A stretch of 63,996 nt of DNA from Porphyromonadaceae bacterium H1. Its GTDB lineage: Bacteria; Bacteroidota; Bacteroidia; Bacteroidales; Paludibacteraceae. Positions 16,856 to 27,414 of this stretch are shown here, piece after piece. The notes beneath the pieces are model-generated. The model was not told the DNA's origin. It saw only the letters and a list, made by a program, of their open reading frames with translations, and ran no database searches. Position numbers and translations under genes: made by a program. How positions within the stretch are numbered: the first letter of the stretch is position 1; each line of letters opens with the position of its first letter. The stretch covers positions 1 to 63,996 of the forward strand of contig BDEJ01000028.1 of assembly GCA_001653155.1 (NCBI GenBank). Direction: 5' to 3'.

Positions 16856-19800
16856 CTATCTCCACTTGGGCTTAGAGATGACCACACGACTCATAATGCC
16901 TCGATCTTCTGGCTCGCTCTTTGGAGCGTGCATAGGAGGCTGAGGCGTTGTCGTGTTGAGGGGCGAAGTGTGAGCTGGCTCTTGCTTTGCTCCTTGAGAG
17001 GTCGTGTTTTGTTCGCCACCTTGACCATGCTCCTGCTTCTCGCCCTCCTTGACTTCTTCCTTCTCAGGTTCTGGCGGAGCCAGTTCTAAGGCAATCTTGC
17101 GGTCGAGTTCAGCCGCTTGGGTCTTGAGCGAACGCAATTCGTCCTCCTTCTTCCAAGAGCCGCCCGCAATCGCTGTGTAGACACCGATGTCTGCCTTCGC
17201 CTTGGCAACTTCTTTCTCATGCGACTCTATGACCTTAGGAATACGCTCCAGAGCGTTTACGAAGTTGGCACAGGCTAGTTTGGGGTCGCTGGCGAGCTTA
17301 CCATTATTATAGGTGTAGTAGATACCCTCCTGCCCTTTGACGAAGAAGCGATTGACGGACATCTGAAAGAGGTCTTTGTTTGAGCTTTCTGTCTTGACTG
17401 TAATGGAGAAACCATAAATCTCGCCAATCTTGTGATGCTCGCCATTGGTGCGGGCTTTCTCCTCAATCTCCTGCAAGCGTGTTGCCATCACCTTAACATC
17501 TGCCCCTTCGTCTACGCCTTTGAGCACAAGTTTATTGATGGGGTTGCCCTCCTCATCACGCTGCACTCGGCTCTCAAAGGTCGAGAGGTCGGCTTTCGCT
17601 TCTTCAACACGCCCCGTGTGATATTCCACCGAGTGCTGCATCTCTGCCAGTTTACCGCTGGCGGCATCACGCTCTTTGAGGAAGGATTTACGTTCCGACT
17701 CTAAGGCCGTAATCTTCTTATCGAGCTTGGCTTTTTCCAAAAGGTCGGTATTACCCGAGAGGACGGCTACATATTCAGAGAAGTTCATACCGCTATCTTC
17801 GTCCATTGAGCCTTCGTCAATCGTACGAGATCCAAGCGTGTTGGTCTTGAGCTGATTGATAAAGAGCTGCTTGTTGTGCAGGAGGTTGAACTTATAGCTG
17901 TCCAATGACCGCTCCACAGCATAGATAATAACATCGATCTTGTTGTCTGCAAACTCCTTGGCGATGAGGTTGCCCTTACGCACAGCACGCCCGTTGCGTT
18001 GCTCAAGGTCTGAAGGTCGCCAGGGTGTATCGAGATGATGAATGGCCACGGCACGCTGCTGGGCATTTACACCCGTTCCAAGCATCGAGGTAGAGCCAAA
18101 GATGATACGGATATCGCCTCTGTTCATCGCATCGACCATCGCCTTCTTGGCTTTCTCGTTCTTACACTCCTGAATGAAGCGAATCTCAGACGAGGGGATG
18201 CGGTAGTCTTCTACGAGCTTCCGCTTAATTTCGCTATAAACATTGAAGTCATCGCCAGGCTTATATGTACCAAGGTCAGAAAAAACGAACTGCGTTCCCT
18301 TCTGAGCATTGTACTTCTGATAGTAGTCGTTGAGCATCTTGGCACAGTGCGAAGCCTTGTTGTCTACATGGTCTTCGTAGGCAGGGTCGATCATCCGTAG
18401 ATCTAAGCTCATCTTGCGGGCGTAGTCAGTTGCGATAAGCATTTTCGCCTTTTCCTCTCGTTCACTGAGCGGTTCTCGCCCTAAGACCGTGGCATTGCCC
18501 GTCTTGGCAAACTCCATCAATCGCTTGATAAAATCCTCCTGCTCAGGTGTTGGCGGTATGTTGTGCAGGATTTCATTTTTCTCTGGTCGGTCGATTCCGA
18601 TGTCCTTTGCAGTACGGAAATCGCAAATCTCCGCATAGAACGCCGCCAGCTCTGGCACTTTGATAAACGTACGGAATCGCTCCTTCTGAATAATCTCATT
18701 CGTCACCGAAAACTCGTAGTCAGTGGACTTCTTGGCAAAGACCGCTGCCCATGCGTCAAAGCTGTTTATGCCTTGCTTTTCGAGGGCTTGCGGACGCAAG
18801 TATTTGAAGAGAAGATACAATTCGGTCAAACTATTAGAAATTGTAGTGCCAGAGAGAAAAGTCGCTCCCAAGTCCCTACCCGACCGCTCCTGAATAGTGC
18901 GAATGGCAAAGAGCATATTGAGGGCTCGCTGTGAGCCATCGGGGTTGCCCAAGCCCGACACACGGTCGTGGCGAGTATTGAACATTAAGTTTTTGAACTG
19001 ATGGCTCTCGTCTACAAAGAGGTGATCAATGCCCATCATCTTAAAGTCTACGGCATCATCCTTGCGTTCGGCAATGCTGTCTTGAATACTCAGCAATTTT
19101 GCTTCCAGTGTTTGCTTGCGTTTTTCTAAGCCCTTGAGCATCCCTCGGGAGATGTCTTTCCCTTCCTTGCGTAATACCTCAAGATTTTCTTCTACTGAGT
19201 CCATTTCCTTTTGCAGGATAGCCTGCTGTATTTCGAGGGCTTGGGGTATCATACCAAACTGCTCGTGGGTTAAGATAATGCAGTCCCAGTCGTTATTCTT
19301 GATGTCGTTGAAGATGCGTTGGCGATTTTGCTTCGTAAAGTCGTCTTTACCTGGATAAAGGATTTTGGCATTGGGATAAGCCTTGCGAAAGGTATCGGCA
19401 ATATCAAAGACATTCGCCTTGAGCCCTATAATCATTGGCTTATTTGCCAAGCCCAATCGCTTCATCTCATAAGCTGCTGTACACATAATAAGCGTCTTAC
19501 CCGCACCCACCTCGTGGTCGCAGATACCACCTCCATTGGTCTTGAGCATCCATACAGCATCCTTTTGGCTTTTGTATAGATCTGGAATACCTAATCTTTT
19601 GAGGTCAAGATTAGGGAATGACTGATGCGAGCCATCAAAGTTGGGTCGCACGAAGCAGTTGAACAGCTCATTGTAGCGGTCGGTAAGTTGCTCCTTAAAA
19701 GTATCGGGTCTTTGCCCCAACCAATCGACAAAGCCTTGGCGGATTTCCTCAATCTTAGCGTTGGCTTGCTGGATCTTCTCGCCATCTCGCACTTTAACAG

Positions 19801-22800
19801 TTTTCATCATACCGCTGACAGGGTCGGGTACTTCCTTGCTCTTATTGATGTCGGGAATGGTGTTGTGCAGAGCGTGCTTGAGGAGATTTAAGCCGTCATA
19901 ACGGCGAAACTCCCCCTGCACAGCATACTTGTGCCAGATATTGACATTCTTGCGGTCGCAAGCGATGGCATACTCGTCCATATTGCTGTGGTAGCTGATG
20001 CGAATATCCGTACCAAAGAACTCTGTGGCAAATTGCGAGTAGACGCCACTGGGTATCCATCGTTCTCCAAGGTTAAAGTCCAGATCGGCAAAGGGGATAG
20101 GCGTTGGGCGTGATGCCATCAGTGCGGCCAAACTCTGTTTGCCCTCCTCATGGTCGGGGTGGTCGAGTAGCCAAGAGGCTAAGCGGTCGGCTTTCTCAAT
20201 CACATTGCCCGAGATGAACTTATCAGCTACCTCATAGCCTCCTACCTCGGGATTGAAGTAGATACGCCCCTCAAGGGCTGAGAGCATATCGCTCTCCTCC
20301 ATTTCGGGCAGGAGTGAACTCATATAATCCAACTCTACTGATCCATACTTGTTGAGCGAAGCACTCAGAGCCTCCAAGGGGTCGGTAGCTATGGTCAGCT
20401 CATTGATAGAAAATGCCGTTGGGTGGTCAAAGATGTCCGCCTTAATGTATTTGTCATTCTCGGAGCGTTCCAAGAAGAGCATCTCCATCCCTGTGGCGTC
20501 CATCTTGATGACATCGATGTTGTTTTTGTGATTGAACGCTCCCCAGCGAGCCACATAGCCGTCATAGATGCGGTTGAGCTTGCTGCGTTCCTCCTTGTCC
20601 TCGGCATGATTGTTCGCCTCGTAATCATAGAGGCGGTGGTAACTCTCACGGATTTCGATGTAGGCTTTGAGTTTCGATAGCTGCGCATAAGGCAAGTCCA
20701 TCGGATTGAAGGTCGGACGACGCTTCAAATCAGAGATAAAACCTACCTGCCCATTTTGTAGGACAATCGAACCATCACGAAAATGCGAGTCGGGAGCTGA
20801 GAGGAAAGGGCGTGGCGAAGCATCAAAGGCTTTCTTCACCTCTACGACAGGTGAGGGCTGTGTATCCTCGCTGTTGTTCATAAAGTCGAAGAGCGAGGGC
20901 TGCTGCATTTCGGGCTGAGCCTTCTTGCTGCTTTTGGTTTTACGCTGTGTCGTAGGTGTATTTACCTTAGATACATTGCTCTTCAGTTCTTCCTTCGGCT
21001 TCGGAGTAGGCTTGACCACCTCTTTGATGTCTGCATTGAGCCTATCGACACTCTGCGTCCAGAGGTTATATTCCTCGGGAGCAAAGAGTGACAGTTCGGT
21101 CTCTGAATAGTCTAAGTTAGACTCTACCACGGGGTGATGGTCGTCATCAAAGTAGACAGTTTGTCCATTCATCTCTCGAGGTGGCTCTACATCGGGACGA
21201 ATAACAGAGGGTTCTGCCTCGTACTGACGATGCAGGGTTAAGGTCGGCACGCCCTCGGGGGCTGGCTCATCATTTACCATAGGGCTTAGCTCTTGCTGAA
21301 CAGCAGCAATATCTTCAGGGGCTGGTTCTTCAGTCTGCACAGATACGGCTTCCGCTTGGTGCTCTTCCTCTTTGATTTCAGTAGCCACTGCTTCTTCTAT
21401 GACTGCTTCCTTAGTGTAGCGTCCAGCTACGAGTTCCTCGAGTTCAGCAATTTCGTGTAGCTTGGTGGGAGAAAAATAGAGGTCACGCTCAATGCCTAAG
21501 CCGTGGATGTTGATAGACTTCATCTCATCGAGCGACATATTGCCTAATTCCCAACCATAACCCATGGTTACAGCACCGAAGCCGATACGCTCCTTGGGGT
21601 CATACTCCAAGAGGTAAGCCGTGTAAGCCCCCATCGGAAAGAAATAACGAGCATAGGCAACCCTGTCGCCAATCAAGCCCTTCTCTGTGCTGTAGAGTTT
21701 GGGTAGTTGCTTCTCGATACTCTTAGGCAGGAGGTTGTACGCATCTTTCATGCCCTCGTCTACTGTCTCTGTTACCATCTGCTCTTCCTTAGTTTTGGAC
21801 AAGCCTACCGTGACCCCGAGTTTTCGTAGCTCCTTTTCAGCTTCGGCTTGTCGCTCGGCTTCGGTCATTGCGATACCTGTTTCATAGAGCTTCTTATCGA
21901 AACGCTGCTCAATGTCGGCTGATAGCTGTATGCGTAGACTCTGTGCCATCTCCTCTATACCGCCATCAAACTCATAGACCCAAGTAGGCTTGCCATAAGG
22001 ATTTGTCCCCATGGTACGACTTGTGGCGATGGTGCGTTTCTGCACTTCTTGCCAATCGCCCTCAAAGAGGCTACTGTGGTTGAATGACATAGAGAAGCCG
22101 TCGCCCTTGGGAACGGGGAACGACCTCACAAAGGCTTGCTCTAAGCCCTCGGCTATATCCTTGCCCGATTGCTTTTGCAGAACAATGAGGTCACTGCCCA
22201 CTTCTGTCCCAGCATTCTCTCTGAACATACCCGAAGGCAAGCGAATAGCCGAGATGAGCCTACTGTTCTGCATCAAATAGCGACGGATAGGCTCGTTGCG
22301 AGGGGCATCGAGTACGCCTTGCGAAGTGATGAAAGCGAGCAGTCCGCCCTCCTTGAGGGTGTCTAGCCCCTTGACGAAGAAATAATTGTGGATTGCTCGG
22401 GTGGACTCACTCTTAAGCACATCCTTGCCCTTGGTAAAACTGCGGTCGTAAACCATAAAGTCGCCAAAGGGGATATTACTCGTTACAAGGTCGTACTTGT
22501 TGGGCTCCTCCACTTCTCCTATCGCCTCAAAAGGTTGGTTTTGCACGACGATATTACCTTCTCCATAGAGGTGCAAGGCTTGTGCGATGCGAGCCGTCAG
22601 GAGGTCTTTCTCCATTGCATCGACAAGGCTTGAGTGTTGAGCAAAGGTCTCGGCAAAAGCTCCCATGCCTGCCGAGGGGTCAAGACAACGCTTGACAGTT
22701 ATGCCTGTGTTTTTAATCGAGTCAGCAATAGCAGACACGATGCGGGTGTCGGTATAAAAAGAAGTGAGTACACTGGCCTTGATGCTGTCCCAATAGCGTT

Positions 22801-23071
22801 TGGCGGTATTGGCATCAAGGGCTTCTCTATAAATCAATTGCTTGAGCTGCTGTGTAGGGGCAAAGAGGTGCTGCTCTGATGCTGACCAGTGGCGAATGTC
22901 TTCGGGCAGTTCACAGCGATTGAGGACGCATTTCAGTCCGCCAAATCCTTGGTAGCCCCTCAAGATGCTGCGTTCGGCTTCGGTGGCTGCTCGTCGCTCT
23001 TTCTCCAAGCGAAGTACCACACGGATCGCCTCGGTATTTGCCTCTAAAACGGCTTTCTTATTGTATGCCAT
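16856..23071 (-). CDS. Giant DNA methyltransferase-SNF2 helicase fusion (BmhA-like)
   Basis: A 2071-residue protein. The N-terminal part is an N6-adenine-type methyltransferase fold with motif [12 protein letters not shown] (about residue 120) and a motif IV-like SNIPFGDF (about 190; the usual NPPF/Y is altered). The middle includes a long low-complexity, acidic linker (about 570-730). An SF2/SNF2-type helicase follows, with Walker A HEVGAGKT (about 1185), a DEAH-like DESHQFKN (about 1354) and a motif VI-like region [14 protein letters not shown] (about 1690). The C-terminus is coiled coil with a Gln/Glu/Pro-rich tail. Proteins of this architecture are common on Bacteroidota ICEs and phages. 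Self-methylation, antirestriction or DNA remodelling are proposed roles; none is shown here. It is monocistronic. Confidence 0.85.
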   Translation of the reverse strand: MAYNKKAVLEANTEAIRVVLRLEKERRAATEAERSILRGYQGFGGLKCVLNRCELPEDIRHWSASEQHLFAPTQQLKQLIYREALDANTAKRYWDSIKASVLTSFYTDTRIVSAIADSIKNTGITVKRCLDPSAGMGAFAETFAQHSSLVDAMEKDLLTARIAQALHLYGEGNIVVQNQPFEAIGEVEEPNKYDLVTSNIPFGDFMVYDRSFTKGKDVLKSESTRAIHNYFFVKGLDTLKEGGLLAFITSQGVLDAPRNEPIRRYLMQNSRLISAIRLPSGMFRENAGTEVGSDLIVLQKQSGKDIAEGLEQAFVRSFPVPKGDGFSMSFNHSSLFEGDWQEVQKRTIATSRTMGTNPYGKPTWVYEFDGGIEEMAQSLRIQLSADIEQRFDKKLYETGIAMTEAERQAEAEKELRKLGVTVGLSKTKEEQMVTETVDEGMKDAYNLLPKSIEKQLPKLYSTEKGLIGDRVAYARYFFPMGAYTAYLLEYDPKERIGFGAVTMGYGWELGNMSLDEMKSINIHGLGIERDLYFSPTKLHEIAELEELVAGRYTKEAVIEEAVATEIKEEEHQAEAVSVQTEEPAPEDIAAVQQELSPMVNDEPAPEGVPTLTLHRQYEAEPSVIRPDVEPPREMNGQTVYFDDDHHPVVESNLDYSETELSLFAPEEYNLWTQSVDRLNADIKEVVKPTPKPKEELKSNVSKVNTPTTQRKTKSSKKAQPEMQQPSLFDFMNNSEDTQPSPVVEVKKAFDASPRPFLSAPDSHFRDGSIVLQNGQVGFISDLKRRPTFNPMDLPYAQLSKLKAYIEIRESYHRLYDYEANNHAEDKEERSKLNRIYDGYVARWGAFNHKNNIDVIKMDATGMEMLFLERSENDKYIKADIFDHPTAFSINELTIATDPLEALSASLNKYGSVELDYMSSLLPEMEESDMLSALEGRIYFNPEVGGYEVADKFISGNVIEKADRLASWLLDHPDHEEGKQSLAALMASRPTPIPFADLDFNLGERWIPSGVYSQFATEFFGTDIRISYHSNMDEYAIACDRKNVNIWHKYAVQGEFRRYDGLNLLKHALHNTIPDINKSKEVPDPVSGMMKTVKVRDGEKIQQANAKIEEIRQGFVDWLGQRPDTFKEQLTDRYNELFNCFVRPNFDGSHQSFPNLDLKRLGIPDLYKSQKDAVWMLKTNGGGICDHEVGAGKTLIMCTAAYEMKRLGLANKPMIIGLKANVFDIADTFRKAYPNAKILYPGKDDFTKQNRQRIFNDIKNNDWDCIILTHEQFGMIPQALEIQQAILQKEMDSVEENLEVLRKEGKDISRGMLKGLEKRKQTLEAKLLSIQDSIAERKDDAVDFKMMGIDHLFVDESHQFKNLMFNTRHDRVSGLGNPDGSQRALNMLFAIRTIQERSGRDLGATFLSGTTISNSLTELYLLFKYLRPQALEKQGINSFDAWAAVFAKKSTDYEFSVTNEIIQKERFRTFIKVPELAAFYAEICDFRTAKDIGIDRPEKNEILHNIPPTPEQEDFIKRLMEFAKTGNATVLGREPLSEREEKAKMLIATDYARKMSLDLRMIDPAYEDHVDNKASHCAKMLNDYYQKYNAQKGTQFVFSDLGTYKPGDDFNVYSEIKRKLVEDYRIPSSEIRFIQECKNEKAKKAMVDAMNRGDIRIIFGSTSMLGTGVNAQQRAVAIHHLDTPWRPSDLEQRNGRAVRKGNLIAKEFADNKIDVIIYAVERSLDSYKFNLLHNKQLFINQLKTNTLGSRTIDEGSMDEDSGMNFSEYVAVLSGNTDLLEKAKLDKKITALESERKSFLKERDAASGKLAEMQHSVEYHTGRVEEAKADLSTFESRVQRDEEGNPINKLVLKGVDEGADVKVMATRLQEIEEKARTNGEHHKIGEIYGFSITVKTESSNKDLFQMSVNRFFVKGQEGIYYTYNNGKLASDPKLACANFVNALERIPKVIESHEKEVAKAKADIGVYTAIAGGSWKKEDELRSLKTQAAELDRKIALELAPPEPEKEEVKEGEKQEHGQGGEQNTTSQGAKQEPAHTSPLNTTTPQPPMHAPKSEPEDRGIMSRVVISKPKWR

Positions 23072-23118
23072 AATGATATGTTGCTGTTTGTTTTTCTTGA
23101 TAGGAGAGCGAAATTTTT

Positions 23119-23150
23119 AGGTGGGAAGTAGAAAATTCTATTTCCCACCT
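23119..23150. repeat. Hairpin between methylase-helicase and topB genes
   Basis: AGGTGGGAA-g-TAGAA / TTCTA-t-TTCCCACCT forms an imperfect hairpin 40 bases after the topB stop codon. It may terminate topB, although the T-run is stronger on the plus strand. Confidence 0.65.
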
Positions 23151-23189
23151 AAGTTTTTCGGCTTTCTATGTTTGAGAAATCAGATTAGG

Positions 23190-25259
23190 CTATCGCTTCT
23201 TGCCCTCAAACTCAAAGGTGGTTTTGAAGTCGTTGCCCAAGACTAGTCGGGCATTGAACTTCTTGCCAGCCTTGCTGACTAAGCCTTTGAGGATGGGTGT
23301 GCGTTTGGTGGTGATGAGGTCACGCAGGTTGTCTTCGGAGAGGAAGGTACCACAGACCTCTCGGAAGATAACGAAGTCGCAACCCTCAGCACGGCACTTG
23401 GCGATTTTGGAGTAGATACCCACGCTCTCCTTGCCACACTTAGGGCAGTGATAGCTGGGGTAGCTCTTCTGAGGTGGCGATAGCTTCAAAAGCTCCTCGC
23501 AGATTTGAGCCGTGTACTCACAGATACGCTGATTGAATTGGGCAGCGGAAGCAGAGCCTGCTTCGATAGCTGCTAAGGCGACCTCCCACGCACCCGTCAT
23601 CTCGGCATTGGCAATCCGCCTGTCTTTGACGATATCGTAGACTGCCAAGCCTTTTTCGGTGGGGACGATACTTTTCTTCTCTCGGCGGATGTATTCTCTG
23701 AGGATAAGTGTCTCAATGATGTTGGCTCGGGTAGCTGGAGTGCCGATACCGCAGTCTGCCATCGCTCGCTTACTCTCGGCATCGTCTACCTCCTTGCCTG
23801 CATACTCCATCGCTGATAGAAGCGTCGCCTCTGTATAGAGGGGCTTGGGCTTCGTCTTGTGATTAGTCATATCGGCAGAACGAAGCGATAAGACTTCGCC
23901 CTCAGTGAGGCTTGGCAATATAGAGAGCATCTGCTCCTCATCTTCCTCCGTATCGTTACTTTTCGGCTTCACTTGTTCCTTAGCTACCGCCTTCCAACCC
24001 AATAAAAGGACATGGCAAGCTTTCCAAGTGTAGTTCTGCGAGCCGTCAGAGAGCTCCACTTGCATACGCTCCTCCTCAGAGTTGGGCGAGAAGGCTTCGA
24101 TAAAGCGGGTGCGTATCATCTGGTAGATGATGCTCTCGTCTGAGCTTAGATTACTAACCTTTTCGCCTGTCGGGATAATAGCGTGGTGGTCGGTCACCTT
24201 GCTATTGTCTACACTGTGGCGATTGAGGGGTGTTGGTAGGGCTACCCCCAGTGTAAGCAAGATAGAACCGACCTCATCAAAGACATCTTCGCTGATATAG
24301 CGACTGCCCGTGCGTGGATAGGTGGTTACCTTTTTCTCATACAGCGTCTGAGCAATGGAAAGCGTCTTGTCTGCCGAAAAGCTGTGCTTGCGGTTGGCTT
24401 CCTTCTGCAAGGCTGTGAGGTCATAGAGCAAGGGCGGAGCGGTAGTACCCGTCTTGCGACTCACTGATACGACCGAGAGTTTGCCTGCACTGCGAAGAGT
24501 TGATAGAGCCTGCTGTGCCACCGTTTCATCTGAAAAACTATCCGTGCTGACCACCTTGATGATGATGCCATCTTTATCCGTTTCGGCACAGAGTTTCCAA
24601 TAAGGCACAGAGGCAAAGTGCTTGTTTTCCAAGTAACGACGGCAGACCATCGCCAGCGTAGGTGTCTGCACCCGTCCAAGAGAATAACCACCCTTGCGGG
24701 CAATGGATAAGGCTCGACTAGCATTGATACCCACCAACCAATCCGCCTCACTTCTTGCTTTAGCGGAATGATAGAGATTGTCATAATCTCGTCCAGACTT
24801 CACTTGGGCTAAGCCCTCACGAATCGCCTTGTCGGTAAGCGATGAAATCCACAGTCTATCGAAAGGCTTGCTACACTTGAGATAATCGTAGATATATCGA
24901 AAGATTAACTCACCCTCTCGTCCTGCATCGGTCGCCACAATGATGCGGTCTGCCTCTGTAAAGCAGTGGCGAATAGCCTTGAGTTGTTTGAGGGCTGCCG
25001 TGTCGTCGCTGTACTCCTTGCCCTTGCGGATTTGTCGAACGATGAGCTGAAAGAGATTGGGGCGAATGGGGAGGTCTTCAGCTTTATAGGCTCCATAGCC
25101 ATAGGCTTCGGGCATAGCCAGCGTAATGAGATGCCCCATCGCCCAAGTCACGAGGTAGCCACCACCTTGTAAATAGCCTTGTTGCTTGCTGTTTGCTCCT
25201 ACGATGCGAGCAATATCACGAGCTACCGAGGGTTTCTCGGCAATGATACATATAGTCAT
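23190..25259 (-). CDS. topB: DNA topoisomerase III (element 2 copy)
   Basis: A 689-residue type IA topoisomerase. The Toprim domain begins with MTICIIAEKPSVARDIARIV and includes ATDAGREGELIFRYIY near residue 112. The catalytic tyrosine lies in VTTYPRTGSRYIS. A C-terminal zinc-ribbon-like segment (YHCPKCGKESVG) and a final GLVSKAGKKFNARL module match the element 1 copy. The protein is clearly homologous to the copy at 3615-5693 but diverged throughout, so it is not a recent duplication. It follows the DUF3945 gene with a 25-base gap, the same arrangement as in element 1. It probably resolves topological problems during transfer or replication of the excised ICE. Confidence 0.95.
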   Translation of the reverse strand: MTICIIAEKPSVARDIARIVGANSKQQGYLQGGGYLVTWAMGHLITLAMPEAYGYGAYKAEDLPIRPNLFQLIVRQIRKGKEYSDDTAALKQLKAIRHCFTEADRIIVATDAGREGELIFRYIYDYLKCSKPFDRLWISSLTDKAIREGLAQVKSGRDYDNLYHSAKARSEADWLVGINASRALSIARKGGYSLGRVQTPTLAMVCRRYLENKHFASVPYWKLCAETDKDGIIIKVVSTDSFSDETVAQQALSTLRSAGKLSVVSVSRKTGTTAPPLLYDLTALQKEANRKHSFSADKTLSIAQTLYEKKVTTYPRTGSRYISEDVFDEVGSILLTLGVALPTPLNRHSVDNSKVTDHHAIIPTGEKVSNLSSDESIIYQMIRTRFIEAFSPNSEEERMQVELSDGSQNYTWKACHVLLLGWKAVAKEQVKPKSNDTEEDEEQMLSILPSLTEGEVLSLRSADMTNHKTKPKPLYTEATLLSAMEYAGKEVDDAESKRAMADCGIGTPATRANIIETLILREYIRREKKSIVPTEKGLAVYDIVKDRRIANAEMTGAWEVALAAIEAGSASAAQFNQRICEYTAQICEELLKLSPPQKSYPSYHCPKCGKESVGIYSKIAKCRAEGCDFVIFREVCGTFLSEDNLRDLITTKRTPILKGLVSKAGKKFNARLVLGNDFKTTFEFEGKKR

Positions 25260-25284
25260 AGTTAAGGTTCAGTAAAGGGTTAGA

Positions 25285-26685
25285 CTACATCTTGCGTCCT
25301 CGACGTTGCTTGTTCTCTTGTTGCTGCTTTTGCTCGGCAGTAGGCTGTGTTTGTTCAGACTTGAGAGGTTCTTTAAGGTTCTTGGTCGCCTCGTTGGTCT
25401 TACCCTCGTTATTGACCGCTACCTGTGTCTTGTGTTCTTCGGCTACCGCTTCAACCTTGTCATTATCTTGTTTCTTGTCAGGGTTGAACTTGTAGAAGCG
25501 TGGGCGGTTTTGCTCCTTATCCATACGCACATAGGCATTGAAACTGTTGCCTTCCTTATCTACCATATTCTTGAGGTAAAGCGTGCGACCACTGTCAAGG
25601 GCTTCACGCTGTTTCTCGCTAAGTTCCAAGCCACAGAGCTTGCGAGGTACACCGCCTTGTCTTTGTCCTTGCTGTTGCGATTGCTCTTGGCGTTCTTTAA
25701 GACTCTTAGGCTCGCCAAAGATGAACTCGATGCCCTTCTTCTCAGCATTGACCTGAAGGGTAGCGTCAAAGGACTTACCATTCTTAGAGGTCATGCCCTC
25801 CACTTTCACTGCCTTACCCTCCAACAGGTCTTTGTATTGCTGGTCAGAGAGGGTAACGCCCTTAATCTCCTTGGGGATAGACACACGGTCAGCACGCAAG
25901 GCTACGAGTTCGTTCGTCTGAGGGTCTACCGATACATAGGCATCGAAGACCTCCCCGTGCTTGGTGACGACCTCGATGGTTTTTCCGAGGTTGCCGGTTT
26001 TCAGGAGTTGCTCCTTGTCCTCGGGGCTAAACTGATAGCCCATATAGGGGAAATCGAGCTGTGGCTCCTTGCGCATAGCGTGTACCGCAAGGCCGATGTT
26101 GCCATCGTCATCGCTACGGAATGCGAGTCGTGCCTCGGTGTAAATAGTGCTGCCCCCAAAGGGTACGGAGATACTTACGAGGTTGCTCTTCTGCCAGTTG
26201 AGCATCTTCTCTAGTTCGCCACTCCTCTCGAGTTTTTCGCGACTAAGCCCGAGGTCTGAGAGGAGTTTCCAATCAATCGTACTCGGGTCAATGACCGTGG
26301 CGTTCTTCTGCACGGGCAGAAAGTCTTCAAAGGCTACCTGTTGGGCTTTCAGAAGTTCTTGTGAGGCTGGGTTGTGTCGGTTTTGCAGAGCGGAGCGAAG
26401 ATGCTCCATCCCTTGCTCTACATTGCTCGCAACAATTTTGTACAAGCCGAAGCGAGTAGGGTCGTTGAACTGCTTCAAGAAGTTCGTCATAAAGTTCTTT
26501 AGCAGTCCATCTTGGTTGCTGAACTTGAGGAAGGAGGCTTGCTGTGTTTCCTTGGCTTCGGAGGTCTTGAGCTTACCTGCTTCGTCGATGCCAGAAACGA
26601 CAGAGAGCGTACCTACTTCCTGCTCGTTTTTTACATCTGTTCGGTCTTCCAAGACCAGCACATAATCATTGTTGTTCGATTCCAT
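25285..26685 (-). CDS. DUF3945/DUF4099-type mobile element protein (element 2 copy)
   Basis: A 466-residue hydrophilic protein homologous to the product of 5719-7137. It has the same order: an N-terminal acidic start, a central IDWKLLSDLGLSREKLE and MLNWQKSNLVSISV, then DUF3945-type units (IPKEIKGVTLSDQQYKDLLEGKAV; VEGMTSKNGKSFDA; PRKLCGLELSEKQREALDSG) and a Lys/Gln-rich tail ending in RRGRKM. One sentence of the tail (HKTQVAVNNEGKTNEATK) is nearly identical to the element 1 copy, which points to a conserved sequence or past exchange. The role is unknown. It is the first gene of the operon with topB. Confidence 0.85.
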   Translation of the reverse strand: MESNNNDYVLVLEDRTDVKNEQEVGTLSVVSGIDEAGKLKTSEAKETQQASFLKFSNQDGLLKNFMTNFLKQFNDPTRFGLYKIVASNVEQGMEHLRSALQNRHNPASQELLKAQQVAFEDFLPVQKNATVIDPSTIDWKLLSDLGLSREKLERSGELEKMLNWQKSNLVSISVPFGGSTIYTEARLAFRSDDDGNIGLAVHAMRKEPQLDFPYMGYQFSPEDKEQLLKTGNLGKTIEVVTKHGEVFDAYVSVDPQTNELVALRADRVSIPKEIKGVTLSDQQYKDLLEGKAVKVEGMTSKNGKSFDATLQVNAEKKGIEFIFGEPKSLKERQEQSQQQGQRQGGVPRKLCGLELSEKQREALDSGRTLYLKNMVDKEGNSFNAYVRMDKEQNRPRFYKFNPDKKQDNDKVEAVAEEHKTQVAVNNEGKTNEATKNLKEPLKSEQTQPTAEQKQQQENKQRRGRKM

Positions 26686-26843
26686 AATTTGTTATTATTG
26701 AGTGAGTAATTCATCATCGAACAGCAAATATATAAGCGAAAAATGCACACAAAAAGGAGCCGGGAAAACACGGGGGATAGAGGGAAGAGGTCGGAAAACG
26801 GGGCTTTTATAAATTTAAGTGTAAGTTTTTCGGAATTCTTTCG

Positions 26844-26871
26844 TTTGTCCAAGATCAATGTAGTACCTTTG
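26844..26871 (+). promoter_or_regulatory. Promoter of the interrupted regulator gene
   Basis: TTTG at 26844-26847 and TACCTTTG at 26864-26871 fit the -33/-7 pattern. The promoter points at the HTH fragment that the IS element interrupts and could read into the IS. Confidence 0.6.
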
Positions 26872-26914
26872 CAGGTATATATGTATCAAATTATTTAGAT
26901 GAAATCATCGTTAT

Positions 26915-27049
26915 ATGGAAATGAATATGATAAAGGTAGTATTAGCCGAGAAACAATTGACAAGTAAGTGGCTCGCCAAAGAATTGGGGCGTGCCGAGAT
27001 TTATAATACTCCCATAGAACTAGACACTGGGGATAAAAAATATTCTTAG
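26915..27049 (+). pseudogene. 5' fragment of an XRE-type regulator gene, cut by the IS element
   Basis: The frame from ATG 26915 (or 26921) reads a typical start of a small XRE repressor (IKVVLAEKQ, then SKWLAKELGRA, helix 2 of the HTH) and loses similarity at about residue 30, where the IS3-like left end begins. It stops after 44 residues inside the IS edge. The rest of the HTH domain is not found on the other side of the IS, so sequence was probably deleted as well. Confidence 0.65.
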
Positions 27050-27078
27050 CTTTGGGGGCATTAAAAGGAATCATCATT

Positions 27079-27384
27079 ATGGGACGACCAAGCAAGTACA
27101 GTTCGGCCTTCAAGGCTAAGGTAGCGTTGGAAGCGCTACGTGGAGATGTTACGCTTCAAGAGTTGGCACAGCGTCATAGCCTCAGCCCCTCGAAGATTAG
27201 TGAGTGGCTAAATGAATTAGAGACACATGCCCATCAAGCCTTTGAACGCAGTAGCATCAAGGACAAGGAGCTAAAGAAAGTTCAGTCGGAGAACAAACGC
27301 CTCTTGGAGAAAGTGGGGCAGCTCAGCATTGACTGTGATTTTTTTGCGAGCGCCTGCGAGGCATCCGGACTCAAAGTGAGATAA
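27079..27384 (+). CDS. IS3-family transposase OrfA
   Basis: A 101-residue protein starting at MGRPSKYS; a TTG start 27 bases upstream is possible but less likely. It has the transposase_8 type HTH (SAFKAKVALEALRGD, then TLQELAQRHSLSPSKISEWL) and a C-terminal leucine-zipper-like coiled coil (FERSSIKDKELKKVQSENKR, LLEKVGQL). OrfA proteins bind the terminal inverted repeats and control transposition. A run of seven T at 27339-27345 lies in the region where IS3 elements usually shift frame. Confidence 0.9.
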   Translation: MGRPSKYSSAFKAKVALEALRGDVTLQELAQRHSLSPSKISEWLNELETHAHQAFERSSIKDKELKKVQSENKRLLEKVGQLSIDCDFFASACEASGLKVR

Positions 27385-27414
27385 TTGAGATGGAGGCATC
27401 TCGCACCTTGAGGC

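Noticed and set aside
25306-26214. Long plus-strand ORF (302 codons) over the second DUF3945 gene
   Set aside because: It is a shadow of the real minus-strand gene, Leu-rich without membrane-protein logic.
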